Assembly: GCF_036231355.1 (NCBI RefSeq)
Contig: NZ_CP109497.1
Location: 620,001-684,000 of the forward strand
Direction of reading: 5' to 3'
DNA length: 64,000 nucleotides
DNA from: Streptomyces sp. NBC_01431
Lineage (GTDB): Bacteria > Actinomycetota > Actinomycetes > Streptomycetales > Streptomycetaceae
The notes below the pieces were generated by a model that saw nothing but the letters and a program-made list of their open reading frames with translations, was not told the origin of the DNA and did no database searches. A program made the translations under genes and the position numbers. Shown in pieces: positions 28,105-36,823 of this stretch. Position 1 is the stretch's first letter. Each line of letters opens with the position of its first letter.

Positions 28105-28263
28105 ATGCCCGCAGGGACCAAGATCGGGAATGTGAGCCGGGGCCGGTACCAGGAGATCATCGCCGAGGACCGGAAGCTCGTCGAGATCGATACGAAGATC
28201 CAGTTCGCTATCGGTGACCACGCGTTGGGGCGTTGTCACGTTGTTGGGTGTGCGGGTGTCTGA
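28105..28263 (+). pseudogene. Fragment resembling DUF6192-type DNA-associated proteins
   Basis: MPAGTKIGNVSRGRYQEIIAEDRKLVEIDTK, continuing to IQFAIGDHALG, resembles from memory the N-terminus of an actinobacterial family often linked to mobile elements (DUF6192). After HALG the similarity stops and the frame ends soon after, so this looks like a 5' fragment. Start ATG 28105 follows a G-rich stretch. Family assignment is tentative. Confidence 0.35.
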
Positions 28264-28305
28264 CGGTGTGTCGAGGTGTGGTGGGGCCGGGTGCCGGCCC
28301 TGGGC

Positions 28306-28560
28306 TCAGGCGGCGGCAGGCCGGCCGGTGACGCCGGTGATCTGCTCCCAGATGGTGAAGCGGACGGTCATTTCGGCGCGGTGTTGGGTGCCGGTCATCA
28401 GGTGGCGGCGGTGCAGGTCGTTGGCCGCGCGGTCGCCGTCGAGGGAGATGCCGACCTTGACGTAGCAGTCGTCGCAGGCGAGATCGCACCTGTTGTGCAT
28501 CTTCAGCACGAGCCGGTTGAAGGGCCGTGCACGCGGCCGCGGCTCGTGGCGCCCGGTCGG
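28306..28560 (-). pseudogene. FxsB-type radical SAM peptide maturase, internally deleted remnant
   Basis: RPFNRLVLKMHNRCDLACDDCY contains the radical SAM CxxxCxxC cluster motif in the form typical of FxsB-family RiPP maturases. It is followed directly by VGISLDGDRAANDLHRRH, a segment that in intact proteins lies roughly 85 residues further on. An in-frame deletion has therefore removed part of the SAM barrel. No start codon or upstream peptide gene is evident, and the frame ends shortly after. A relic, not an enzyme. Confidence 0.7.
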
Positions 28561-28648
28561 GCGGGCCGCGCCGAACTTGTTGCCCGTCCGCGGACCGCCC
28601 CACGGTCCGGTGAGGGCGTGGGGCGGGATGCTGCCGATTACGGACCAG

Positions 28649-28819
28649 TCATCGGTGCCGGGCCCAGACCCACAGCGCGGTGACGAACACTCCGCCGCTG
28701 GTGTAGGCCGCGCCCATCGCCGCCGTGAGGGCCAGGGCCCGCAGGTGGTGACGCGCCCGGCCATGCCTCTTCTGCTGAGGCTGCCTGGGCTCGACTGGGG
28801 CTGGAGCCGTATCCTCCAT
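28649..28819 (-). CDS. Small membrane protein
   Basis: 56 residues from ATG 28819: MEDTAPAPVEP, a basic stretch (KRHGRARHH), then one hydrophobic segment (ALALTAAMGAAYTSGGVFVTALWVWA). TGGAG lies upstream of the start. Family unknown; the codon usage is good. Confidence 0.4.
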   Translation of the reverse strand: MEDTAPAPVEPRQPQQKRHGRARHHLRALALTAAMGAAYTSGGVFVTALWVWARHR

Positions 28820-28933
28820 GCCAGGAACTCCAATCTGTGTGACTGCAGAGCGGTGGACAGTTCCGAAGCAGGGCCCTCGGCGGAGCGGGAACTCAGGGCC
28901 GGGGGCTTCCTGCTGTTCGGCCGTCTGCATATT

Positions 28934-28954
28934 AGAGCTGCGCCGCGACGACCG
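28934..28954. repeat. 21-bp direct repeat, copy 1
   Basis: Identical over 21 bases to 29150-29170, and 216 bases away in the same orientation. The second copy forms the start of the readable CDF-transporter fragment. It may be a trace of a local duplication or recombination. Confidence 0.7.
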
Positions 28955-29149
28955 CGGATAGAGCCGGGATACGCGAACAAATCGGGCATGCGTCCGATGC
29001 TTCACGCGAAGAGGGAATGCAAATCGCTCGGGCAGCGCGACCGTGTGCGGGACATCTGTGCGGCGGCCCTTGCTGCCCAGGCGTCAGTTCACCTGGGCGC
29101 CGTACGCGTCGATGAACGGCGGGCAGGCCGCCCGCGCCAGCTCCAGCGC

Positions 29150-29170
29150 AGAGCTGCGCCGCGACGACCG
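29150..29170. repeat. 21-bp direct repeat, copy 2
   Basis: Exact match to 28934-28954; the flanks of the two copies differ. Confidence 0.7.
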
Positions 29171-29292
29171 TTGCCACCGCCGTGCTCGTCGGGCGCATGT
29201 TGAACCTCGCCTTCGGCTGGTGGCAGGCAGACCCGCTGGCCGGCTACTACGCGATCCGCGAGGCGCGGGAGAGCTTCTTCGGCGACCGCTGA
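29155..29292 (+). pseudogene. C-terminal fragment of a CDF-like cation transporter
   Basis: The 45 residues ending LNLAFGWWQADPLAGYYAIREARESFFGDR match the last helix and C-terminus of actinobacterial cation-transporter proteins of the CDF type. A few residues usual between PLAG and YYAIRE are missing. The upstream membrane part is absent. Confidence 0.6.
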
Positions 29293-29549
29293 TGCCCAGG
29301 CGCCCTTCCGCTCAGTCGCTCAATCGGCGGCGGATGGCTTCCTCTCGGTCTGTTCGCGGGCAAGGCCCTGCCGGTGGACTTCGGGGTCACGGTGGGGTCG
29401 CGCACGATCGCGGCCAGGATGTCGGGCGGCACCCGAGGCCGCCCCGCCCACCAGCACACCAGCACCGTCGGCCCCGGGCGCGGCGCGCCGACCGGCATCG
29501 GGCTCAGGCGCCGGCACCAGTAGCGTTTCCGCCGGCTTCGAGCCGCATC

Positions 29550-29720
29550 TCAGCCCGTGCTCCCTCGGTTGAGCCGCATGGTGTCGATCAAGTCCGGGAA
29601 GTCGTTCTCGCGGCGGGCCTGGGCAAGGTGGGAGGACAGGTGTCGGTACATCGACGGCGTGTTCGAGATCCGCCCCTCGCTCACCAGGCGGTAGTGGATT
29701 TGTTCTCCACCGTTCCGGTG
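29550..29720 (-). pseudogene. Fragment of a conserved mobile-element protein
   Basis: YRLVSEGRISNTPSMYRHLSSHLAQARRENDFPDLIDTM resembles the winged-helix segment of hypothetical proteins common near actinobacterial integrated elements. No start codon precedes it, and it is cut near the IS630 left end. Tentative. Confidence 0.35.
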
Positions 29721-29785
29721 TCTCATGAGACACCGCTGGTGGGTCCTGACCTGCTCTGGTGCCGGGCGAGTCGTGTCCGCGGGTT

Positions 29786-30894
29786 ATTGAGCCGAAACTA
29801 TCTGGTTGCCTTGCTCGTTGAGGGTGTGTGATCGAGCTTGGGGGTGCGCGGGGGCTGTCGCCTGCCGTGCAGGAGGTGGTGCGGCTTCGGGTGGTGGCCG
29901 CCCTGGAGTCGGGGCAGGTGCGGACGTACCGGCAGGCAGCCGAGGTGTTCGGGGTGTCTCAGCGGTCTGTGGGCACATGGTGGCGCAAGTACAAGGGCGC
30001 GGGGAGGGAGTCGCTCGCGGCACCGGTCAAGTCCCGCTCCGGTCCGGGCGAGTTGATCGGGGCCCAGGACCGTGCGGTGCTGTTCCAGGCGATGGCCGAC
30101 TATACGCCCGAGCAGTTGCTGATCGGCGGACCGATGTGGACCCGCAAGCTGGTCGGCGAGCTGATCCGGATGGTGGTCGGTGTCGCCATGACCGAGCAGG
30201 GCGTGGGCAAGTGGCTGCGCCGGCACGGCTTCTCCCCGCAGCGCCCGGCCCGCCGCTCCTACCGCCAGCAGCAGGAGAAGGTGACCGCCTGGCTCGAAGA
30301 GGAGTACCCCGCCGTTGCCGGGCGGGCAATGGCGGAGCACGCCGTCGTGGCCTGGGTGGACCAGTGCGGTCTGCGCTCGGACACCGGCCCGCCCGGACGG
30401 TCCTGGGCGCCGGCCGGGCAGACCTCGACCGTGAAGGTCAGCGGCCGCCGGTTCCGCGTGAACATCATGTCCGCGATCGCCTCCCGCGGCTCGCTCTGGT
30501 TCACCGTGTTCACCGGGAAGTTCACCGCGAAGGTCTTCATCACCTTCCTCGACCGGCTCGCCCGCCAGGCTGGACGGAAGGTCCACGTCATCGCCGACCG
30601 GCACCCCGTCCACCGCGCCAAGGCCGTGACCGCCTGGCTCGCCGACAACACGGACCGCGTCGAGCTGCACCTGATGCCCGGATACAGCCCCGAACTCAAC
30701 CCCGACGAGCTCCTCAACGCGGACATCAAGCGGAACGTCCACGCCGCACGCGCCGCCTCCGCCGACAACCTCGCCCACGAGACCCGCCGCTTCCTCCACC
30801 GACGCCAGCACCAACCCCACCACGTCCGCGGCTACTTCCACGCCCACCACGTCCGATACACCCTCGAATAGGCAACCAGACAGTTTCGGCTCAA
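29786..30894 (+). mobile_element. IS630-family element, apparently intact
   Basis: Terminal inverted repeats starting TTGAGCCGAAACT match over about 25 bp with one mismatch (29786-29810 and 30870-30894). TA dinucleotides flank both ends (29784-29785 and 30895-30896). The single transposase frame is complete. It differs from the IS630 copy at 20473. Confidence 0.88.
29828..30871 (+). CDS. IS630-family transposase
   Basis: 347 residues. The N-terminal helix-turn-helix region includes YRQAAEVFGVSQRSVGTWWRKY; a winged helix follows (GVGKWLRRHGFSPQRP). The DDE domain has AWVDQCGLRSD (first Asp), VIADRHPVHRA (second Asp) and YSPELNPDELLNADIK (Glu). It would cut and paste the element into TA sites. 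The frame is uninterrupted. Confidence 0.9.
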   Translation: MIELGGARGLSPAVQEVVRLRVVAALESGQVRTYRQAAEVFGVSQRSVGTWWRKYKGAGRESLAAPVKSRSGPGELIGAQDRAVLFQAMADYTPEQLLIGGPMWTRKLVGELIRMVVGVAMTEQGVGKWLRRHGFSPQRPARRSYRQQQEKVTAWLEEEYPAVAGRAMAEHAVVAWVDQCGLRSDTGPPGRSWAPAGQTSTVKVSGRRFRVNIMSAIASRGSLWFTVFTGKFTAKVFITFLDRLARQAGRKVHVIADRHPVHRAKAVTAWLADNTDRVELHLMPGYSPELNPDELLNADIKRNVHAARAASADNLAHETRRFLHRRQHQPHHVRGYFHAHHVRYTLE

Positions 30895-30896
30895 TA

Positions 30897-31629
30897 ACAG
30901 GCTGTCCCTGTGCGGTCGGCTCGGGGCGCGTTCTCACAGGCGACAGCTCCTCCGGGCCAGCGGCGGCGCTCCCAGCGGCGGCACGGTCGCAGTCGGCTTG
31001 TGGCCCGACTGGTACGCCGCCGTCATCGAGCTGGTGACGCGAACCCTAATTGTCCTGGGATTCGGTGCAGGGGCGGCTGCCTCTGGCTTCCGGCTCGATG
31101 ACCTACGCGCACTTCACCGTCGACGAGCCCCTGGCATGGTGGCCCTTGCAGAACGGCGGCGAAGCCTCCGTAACGTTTGCTGGCGGAGGATCGCCGGTTT
31201 GGTAGCTGGCGACCCGCCGCTACAATGCGCGCCATTCTGTCGGTGTTTGTCATTGTCATCTGCGGAGGATCCGCCTGGAATGGGTTGTCAGCGCGCGATG
31301 TGGCCGCGCTGTCGTCTGCCATTGGGCGTGGGCAAATCCTGATTGACAGGCCGTGACAATTCCAGAACGTCAGCGTGATGGGCCAGTGATGTCCCTCGAA
31401 CGAGTGGAGGTGGGCCGAGGGCAACCAGTCACTTTTCAAGCGCAGCGATCGTTTCTGTTCGAATGAGATCACGCAGTGCGTCATATGTGGCCACTGGTGA
31501 CTTCGTCCTTTCATGAATCGAGCGCTGCTGACGTCTATTTCGGGGCACGTCAAGAGTTCCCGGTTCCCTTTTCATTATTTGCAGCTCGTACGGTTCTCCG
31601 AGCGATGTGACTAGCGTGCGATCGGCATG
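30897..31629. other. Region without a confident gene, lower G+C toward its right end
   Basis: Open frames on both strands are short and lack recognisable domains. From about 31,200 the composition becomes less G+C-rich than the surroundings, which may indicate regulatory DNA or recently acquired sequence. Confidence 0.4.
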
Positions 31630-31674
31630 GAACAGGGCCCCGAGTTGGCTGGCGCTCGCCTCGGGGCCCTGTTC
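31630..31674. terminator. Perfect 15-bp inverted repeat
   Basis: GAACAGGGCCCCGAG (31630-31644) and its reverse complement (31660-31674) flank a 15-nt spacer. It precedes a small plus-strand gene by 40 bases and probably ends transcription entering from one or both sides. Confidence 0.6.
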
Positions 31675-31714
31675 CTCGTGCCTAACCAATCGACTGCACC
31701 AGGAGGTACGAGAG

Positions 31715-31981
31715 TTGATTCAGCACGTTCGGCGGGGGCTGTCCCGCCTTCTGCAGACGGAGCCCGCAGTGAGCATTCCGCTGCCGGTCCTCCTCCAAAC
31801 AGCTGTTGCCAGCGTCTTCCTGCTCAACTTCCGATTCGGCTCCGCGCTGACCGTCGCGGTGATGGCGGTTGCGGTCATCTGGCCCGGCGCTCTGGCGCCG
31901 GAAGTCCAGATGATGATGACGGCGACCGCATGGTCGGACCGGAGCGCCATCTCATTTGTGAGGATCAGCTACACCCGCTAA
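31715..31981 (+). CDS. Small membrane protein, TTG start
   Basis: 88 residues from TTG 31715, preceded by AGGAGG with an eight-base spacer, the best ribosome-binding site in this stretch. After a basic N-terminus (HVRRGLSRLLQ) come one or two hydrophobic segments (PVLLQTAVASVFLL, ALTVAVMAVAVIW). No family is recognised. Confidence 0.4.
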   Translation: MIQHVRRGLSRLLQTEPAVSIPLPVLLQTAVASVFLLNFRFGSALTVAVMAVAVIWPGALAPEVQMMMTATAWSDRSAISFVRISYTR

Positions 31982-32188
31982 CGCGCCGGCCAGCCCGTGC
32001 AGCTTGCGCCGCGACGTCAAGCAGAAGACACGGCCACGACGGCTGCTGTCCGCTTGTGACGTCGGGGGAGCGGGCCTGGCTACTGCGCGTTCTGCCGTTC
32101 CAACATCTGCTGCGGCCCCGTGCCGCGCTTGACAGCGTCGTCGAGCGCGGTCGGAGCCGCTGCTCTTTGAACCTGCGGGGTGGACACC

Positions 32189-32665
32189 ATGCCCAAGCGC
32201 CACGACCTTCGAAGGCCGCGCGCGAACTGCAAGCCGTCCGTCAACCACTCGCAACTCTGCCGACCGCCGACGCGGCCCGGGAGCGCTCCGCTGGCATACA
32301 TGGTCTTCTGCAACGACCACTGGCCCGTCTACTGGCGCTTCAGCAGTGTCGTCGTCGGGTCGCCGCACCGGGGCGAAGAACTGGCCCGCGCTGCTTTGTC
32401 GAAAGTCGCCGCTCGCTGGCCAGCTGTACTGGGAAGCGCATCTCCGTCAGCGGCCGCCTGGGACCTGCTCTCCCAGGAATGCGCGTCGCGAAGGACGGAC
32501 TCAGCCGACCGAATGCACCACATGCTTGAGCGAAAGGAAGCGGACGCGCTCATCCTGCGCCACAAACTGGGCCTGACCCCCCGGCAGGCCAGCTATGCCA
32601 TGGGGCTGGAGGAAGCCCAGTTCAGCCTGCTGCACAGTCGGGCTCTGCACAACCTCAGCACCTGA
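32189..32665 (+). CDS. Sigma-factor-like helix-turn-helix protein
   Basis: About 158 residues. The C-terminal part (ADALILRHKLGLTPRQASYAMGLEEAQFSLLHSRAL) reads like a sigma-70 region 4 helix-turn-helix; no region 2 is evident. Similar small proteins are frequent in streptomycetes and are of unknown role. The ATG at 32189 with GGGGTGG upstream is preferred to the GTG at 32180. Stands alone before the methyltransferase. Confidence 0.5.
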   Translation: MPKRHDLRRPRANCKPSVNHSQLCRPPTRPGSAPLAYMVFCNDHWPVYWRFSSVVVGSPHRGEELARAALSKVAARWPAVLGSASPSAAAWDLLSQECASRRTDSADRMHHMLERKEADALILRHKLGLTPRQASYAMGLEEAQFSLLHSRALHNLST

Positions 32666-32804
32666 TATAACACCTCGAAGGCCACCCGGTGTGCGTCGGT
32701 GCGCGACAAGCCAAGGGGCGTGGCTTGTTTGACTCGAAGGTGCGTCCCTCGATGGTGGATGGCGCTGGCATTCCTGGAAACAACTCTCATAGCATGGGCG
32801 TCTG

Positions 32805-33656
32805 TTGTCGACGGCGCGCGCTGCCGCAGGTGAGCGCGGCCGTCGCGAGCCTGGGGAGCGCCTCATCGTTGATACCAGCAAGCCCAGCGTCGCCAGAATG
32901 TATGACTGTCTTCTGGGCGGCACAGACAACTATGCCGTAGACCGGGAGGCGTGTGAGGAGCTGCTGCGCCTCGCTCCCAGCGCCCGCGAGCTGGCGCTCG
33001 TGAACAGGGCGTTCCTTGTGCGAGCGGGCAGATACCTTGCCCGCGAGCATGGGGTGCGCCGCTTTCTGGATCACGGTTCAGGGTTGCCGACCCGGCCTAA
33101 CTTGCACCAGGTCGCGCAAGAGGTCGACCCGGCCAGCGAGGTCGTCTACATCGACAATGATCCCATCGTTCTGGGTCATGGACGCATGATGCTGGCCGAA
33201 GACCCGGACACCACAGCGGTCCTCAACGCCGACATGCGCCACACTGAAGCCATCTTTAAGAGCGAGGAAGTTCGCCACCTGCTCCGAGACGGTCAGCCGG
33301 TTGCGGCCATGTTCGTGAGCGTGCTCCACTGCATTCCTGACGCAGACGACCCGTGGGCGCTGGTTGGCAGGGTCGCCGGCCTACTGCCGCCCGGAAGCTT
33401 CATGGTCATCTCCCAACTGGCCAGTGATCAGCCTGAACTGCGGGACAGCGTAACGCAGTTCATGAAGGAGATCACGGGTGACAACTGGGGCCGCGTGCGG
33501 TCGATCGAGGAAGTGGAGAGATTCTTCGTCGGCCTTGAGGTGCTGGAGACTCCAAGGCCTGTCGAGGTTTCACACTGGCTCCCGGACAGTGATCTCGCTC
33601 CGCGTCAGTACACCACCGAATGGATCGAGTACGGCGCCGTAGCCCGCATCGCGTGA
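32805..33656 (+). CDS. SAM-dependent methyltransferase, DUF574 family
   Basis: 283 residues. The family hallmarks are clear: DTSKPSVARMYDCLLGGTDNYAVDR near the N-terminus, FLDHGSGLPTRPNLHQVAQ as the SAM-binding loop, VVYIDNDPIVLGHGRMML, and VLHCIPD. This large actinobacterial family has no established substrate. The only start in frame is TTG 32805, without a good ribosome-binding site, so the true start may be non-standard. Convergent with the HTH gene: stops at 33656 and 33657 touch. Confidence 0.88.
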   Translation: MSTARAAAGERGRREPGERLIVDTSKPSVARMYDCLLGGTDNYAVDREACEELLRLAPSARELALVNRAFLVRAGRYLAREHGVRRFLDHGSGLPTRPNLHQVAQEVDPASEVVYIDNDPIVLGHGRMMLAEDPDTTAVLNADMRHTEAIFKSEEVRHLLRDGQPVAAMFVSVLHCIPDADDPWALVGRVAGLLPPGSFMVISQLASDQPELRDSVTQFMKEITGDNWGRVRSIEEVERFFVGLEVLETPRPVEVSHWLPDSDLAPRQYTTEWIEYGAVARIA

Positions 33657-34610
33657 CTACTCGTCAACGCCGGGGGCTAGCTCGTCAATACGTTTCTGCA
33701 GGCAGTCGAGGGTCTCCCGTTTAGACAGAGCCCTGGCCCACCAGTCGTCGATCGACGCCTGGTAGATCTCCACCTCGTTCGGTTCGGCCAAGAAGGTGCC
33801 GCCGCGGTTCATGTCCTCCAGGTAGATCGTCCGGCCGGTGGCGCTGTCATGCGGTTTGAACAGTGTCATCGCCGGATGGACAGGATCGTCGTCCAGCGTG
33901 GCGGACTCGGGCAGGATGCGGATGTGCACGTTGGGCTTGTTCTCGGCGAAGTTGTACAGCTGGCGCAGCTGTTCGCGCATCACGATCTTGCCGCCTCTGA
34001 GCTTCTTCACCGCCTGCTCGGCGATCAGGGCCTCAAACATGGGCGCGTCGGGTTGATCGAGCAGGTGCTGGCGGTGGAGGCGCATCTCCAGCCGCCGCTC
34101 GACCCTCGCGAGCTCCTTCTCCCTCTCCTTCGGGTTGGGGTAGGAGCCGTAGAAACTCTTCATGACCGCACGCGAGTAGTTGGCAGTCTGCAGCATGCCA
34201 GGCACAAGGATCTGCTGACAGGTCCTGATCATCTTGGAGTGCGTCTCCAGAGCGAACAGGCCGTTCATGATCTCGCCAGCGACGTCGGCGTAGTGTGTCC
34301 ACCATTGTTGCCCGTGGGACTGCTTCATGAGCGCCTCTGCCTCCCGGACGACGACGGAAGGAGCGTCGTAGAAGCGGAGCAGTGCATATACGCGCTCCTC
34401 TTTGAGCCTGCCAGTGGCCTTCTCGCACCGCTGGAGCGTCGCGAGCGACCCGATCCCGGGGATCTTGTGGGCGACTGCCTGTTCCAAGGTCAGCTTCTTT
34501 TGGACACGCAGATGCCGCAGCAGGGCTCCGATGAGCTGTGCTGCGGCATGCGGCGTAGCAGGCGGCGCCTGCCCCTCCCGACCTACCAGGGCAAGAACCC
34601 GAGTGGACAT
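33657..34610 (-). CDS. HTH regulator with DUF5753 (Scr1-like) domain
   Basis: 317 residues: an N-terminal XRE-like helix-turn-helix (LIGALLRHLRVQKKLTLEQAV) then a DUF5753 sensor domain (TCQQILVPGMLQTANYSRAVM, RQQHLL-like region, RILPESA). Such proteins pair with a DUF397 partner and regulate development and antibiotic production in streptomycetes. The ATG at 34610 has GAGGAG five bases upstream. Its partner gene lies immediately upstream on the same strand. Confidence 0.85.
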   Translation of the reverse strand: MSTRVLALVGREGQAPPATPHAAAQLIGALLRHLRVQKKLTLEQAVAHKIPGIGSLATLQRCEKATGRLKEERVYALLRFYDAPSVVVREAEALMKQSHGQQWWTHYADVAGEIMNGLFALETHSKMIRTCQQILVPGMLQTANYSRAVMKSFYGSYPNPKEREKELARVERRLEMRLHRQHLLDQPDAPMFEALIAEQAVKKLRGGKIVMREQLRQLYNFAENKPNVHIRILPESATLDDDPVHPAMTLFKPHDSATGRTIYLEDMNRGGTFLAEPNEVEIYQASIDDWWARALSKRETLDCLQKRIDELAPGVDE

Positions 34611-34699
34611 CTGAACTCCTCGCAATGAACGACGGTTTCCCGTCGGCGCGCCAAGGAGAACAGTCTGCCCGCTCGAAGGGCAACCGTCCTCTGCTTCTT

Positions 34700-34915
34700 T
34701 TAGACAGGCATGTTGCTGAACTCTCCCAGGCCCGCTCCGTGTGCGAACGCGTCCATCTCTTCCTTCGTGAAGATCAGCGCGGGACCGGTGGGGAACCGCG
34801 AGTTGCGTACCGCGAACTCGTTTTCACCCAGTCGTGCAACCTCGACACAGTCGTTCTTGGCATCACTGGCCCGAGCCTTCTGCCACCGAGCAGCGCCGAT
34901 CTGGTCGGCTGCCAT
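34700..34915 (-). CDS. DUF397-family protein
   Basis: 71 residues: MAADQIGAARWQKARASDAKNDCVEVARL, then VRNSRFPTGPALIFTKEEMDAF, the full DUF397 pattern. These small proteins act with DUF5753 HTH regulators, possibly as antagonists. The ATG at 34915 has GGGAG six bases upstream and matches family starts better than the ATG at 34936. It heads the two-gene operon. Confidence 0.82.
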   Translation of the reverse strand: MAADQIGAARWQKARASDAKNDCVEVARLGENEFAVRNSRFPTGPALIFTKEEMDAFAHGAGLGEFSNMPV

Positions 34916-35516
34916 TCCGTTCTCCCACTTGCCCATGCCCTATCTGCCTTTCCGCCTGTGGTCAGCAACAACGCCTCACTGCTGGCCCGCTCGCACTGAA
35001 GGCCATTCATTTTCACATCGAGTCGAAAATTTTCACCAGCTGTGAGAACGATCAGGATTCTAGACCCTGGGCAAGCTTCGCTGACGTCCCTCGAAAGGGT
35101 GTTCTCGCCTGAATGGAAATAATTAGTACTATCAACGGATAGATGGTGGTTGAGGGGAGGCGGCGGCTGCGAAAATGGCCGGAGATGCACCGTAGCGAAT
35201 GTGGCGCGTCAGGTGGCGTGGTCTGGCGTCCCGAGCTGCGCAAGCTTCCGAGAGAAGTTGCACAGCGCTGGATCGCCGCAGTGGGGACTGTAAGACGTTC
35301 GGCCCTGTCTCACTTTCGGTGGTGACTGTGGGGGCTGTTACCCGAGGGGGATTCGGTGGCGGAGCAGGGTGAAGCCTGCTCGTCCGTGCATTTGGCGCGC
35401 GATTGTGGAGCGACTCTCCTTGTGATCAGGAAGGTGGGGGTCGGCGACGAACCCGCGGGACGAATGTCCGGAGTTGGACCGACGTCACCACAGCAACGCC
35501 CCCATCGGGTTCCAGA
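34916..35516. other. Promoter-bearing intergenic region with low G+C
   Basis: No gene is convincing. The stretch 35,000-35,145 is markedly A+T-rich (for example AAAATTTTC and AATAATTAGTACTAT) compared with its neighbours and probably holds the promoter of the DUF397-HTH operon. Confidence 0.45.
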
Positions 35517-35687
35517 ATGACCGCGTCCACAACCCCCGTCCCGAACGTCCACCGCGGCCACGATCGAGTACGGCGGGCCGGGCACCACCTGGTGCTTGCC
35601 TTGAACCGCAGGACGACGTACCACCCGGCCTGCGCGGCCCACCTGGAAGAGGTAGCCATGATCCCGACGCGGGTCGCGACCGTCTGA
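35517..35687 (+). CDS. Small hypothetical protein
   Basis: 56 residues. GHHLVLALNRRTTYHPACAAHLEE resembles short zinc-ribbon-like or strand-rich proteins found on streptomycete mobile elements. There is no clear ribosome-binding site. Tentative. Confidence 0.3.
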   Translation: MTASTTPVPNVHRGHDRVRRAGHHLVLALNRRTTYHPACAAHLEEVAMIPTRVATV

Positions 35688-35792
35688 CGGTCACGGACTC
35701 CTCGTCGGGATCTGCATCGGCGCCGCCCTCGCGCTCCCCACCGCCTACCGGCGGATTGTGCAACGCGCCTGGACGGGGGAGCGGCGGCGCCA

Positions 35793-36029
35793 GTGAACGG
35801 TGTCTCGTCAGCCAGGTATTGTGCGGCTGTGGTCAACGAGACGGACGACGGTGGCAGACTCTCAGATGGTGAGTTCCAGCAGATGAACGTCCTGCTCCGT
35901 CGATTCTGCAGCCATGACCTCGACCAGTTCGAAGCGCTCCGCTCCGAAACCCCGTATGGCCCGGTCTACATCATCATGACGCGGTCACTTCCCCAGGCGC
36001 TTGCCGACACCGAGTTCTACGATCTCTGA
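35793..36029 (+). CDS. Hypothetical protein
   Basis: Up to 78 residues; GTG 35829 is an alternative start. LLRRFCSHDLDQFEALRSETPYGPVYIIM is a regular, soluble alpha/beta-like sequence seen in small streptomycete proteins of unknown function. Confidence 0.45.
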   Translation: MNGVSSARYCAAVVNETDDGGRLSDGEFQQMNVLLRRFCSHDLDQFEALRSETPYGPVYIIMTRSLPQALADTEFYDL

Positions 36030-36034
36030 CCCGC

Positions 36035-36229
36035 TCACTCCGACGGCAGCCGGCCGGCGATGTCGGTGGCCAGTGCGAACGCGTCGAGTTCCTCCTCCGA
36101 GTCCCCGTCGGCGACCTCGGCGAAATGCATCAGCAGCCGGACCGCCTCTCGCGCCTCCATCAGCGTGATCAACGGCTCGCGCGGTGTGTTGGAGTACGTG
36201 CCCACCACAGGTGCTGAGAGATCATCCAT
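36035..36229 (-). CDS. Acidic hypothetical protein
   Basis: 64 residues, acidic and mostly helical (AREAVRLLMHFAEVADGDSEEELDAFALATDIAG). Likely cytoplasmic. It is followed after 51 bases upstream by another small minus-strand gene; the two may be co-transcribed. Confidence 0.45.
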   Translation of the reverse strand: MDDLSAPVVGTYSNTPREPLITLMEAREAVRLLMHFAEVADGDSEEELDAFALATDIAGRLPSE

Positions 36230-36280
36230 GGTCTGGGCAACGCGCGGTTGATGTACCGGGTTACGGCCCGCAGCGGACGA

Positions 36281-36574
36281 TCAGTCGCCGACGAACAGCA
36301 CGTATCCACTGTTCCGGATCGCCAACTGCGCAGCGTCGAGCACCTTGTGCACGATGGGCACCTGCTCATGCTCGGGCAGGGCTTCCAGCTCCTCGACCAG
36401 CCGCCGGAGCTGGATGGCGTTGAACAGCGTGTGCGCATTGGCGTGCACGCCCCGCCGCAACGAGTTCCACGGCGCCCCCTCACGGAGATTCCTGAAGGAC
36501 TCGTCCCTGTCGTCGCTGAACGACGGTGCGACGTCGGCGTGCGCGAAATTTTTGGTGTAGATACCCAGGCTCAT
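36281..36574 (-). CDS. Hypothetical protein
   Basis: 97 residues from ATG 36574, with AGGGGG about five bases upstream. A hydrophilic first half and a helical second half (RRLVEELEALPEHEQVPIVHKVLDAAQLA). No family recognised. Probably the first gene of a pair with the one ending at 36035. Confidence 0.5.
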   Translation of the reverse strand: MSLGIYTKNFAHADVAPSFSDDRDESFRNLREGAPWNSLRRGVHANAHTLFNAIQLRRLVEELEALPEHEQVPIVHKVLDAAQLAIRNSGYVLFVGD

Positions 36575-36823
36575 ACAACCCCCTAGCAGACAACCATCCG
36601 ACCTGACATTCTCAACTATTCCCAAAAAACAGCAGAAAAGCGACGTGCAGAATGGCGCCAGAGAGCCCCGAACTCGAGACCGCCGGTGTGATGGGCCATG
36701 CGAGAGCCTGATAGGCGGTCAGGGGGCCGTACAGCGCTTTCAGCCTCCCCGGAATGCCTTTTGTCCTCGTCGCGGCGATGGAGGAAGGGAGCTGTGACTG
36801 GTCGAACTTCTTGTGGCGCCAGG

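Noticed and set aside
31627..32529. A 300-residue plus-strand frame
   Set aside because: It begins inside the 31630 hairpin, lacks protein-like regularity, and overlaps the better-supported frames at 31715 and 32189.
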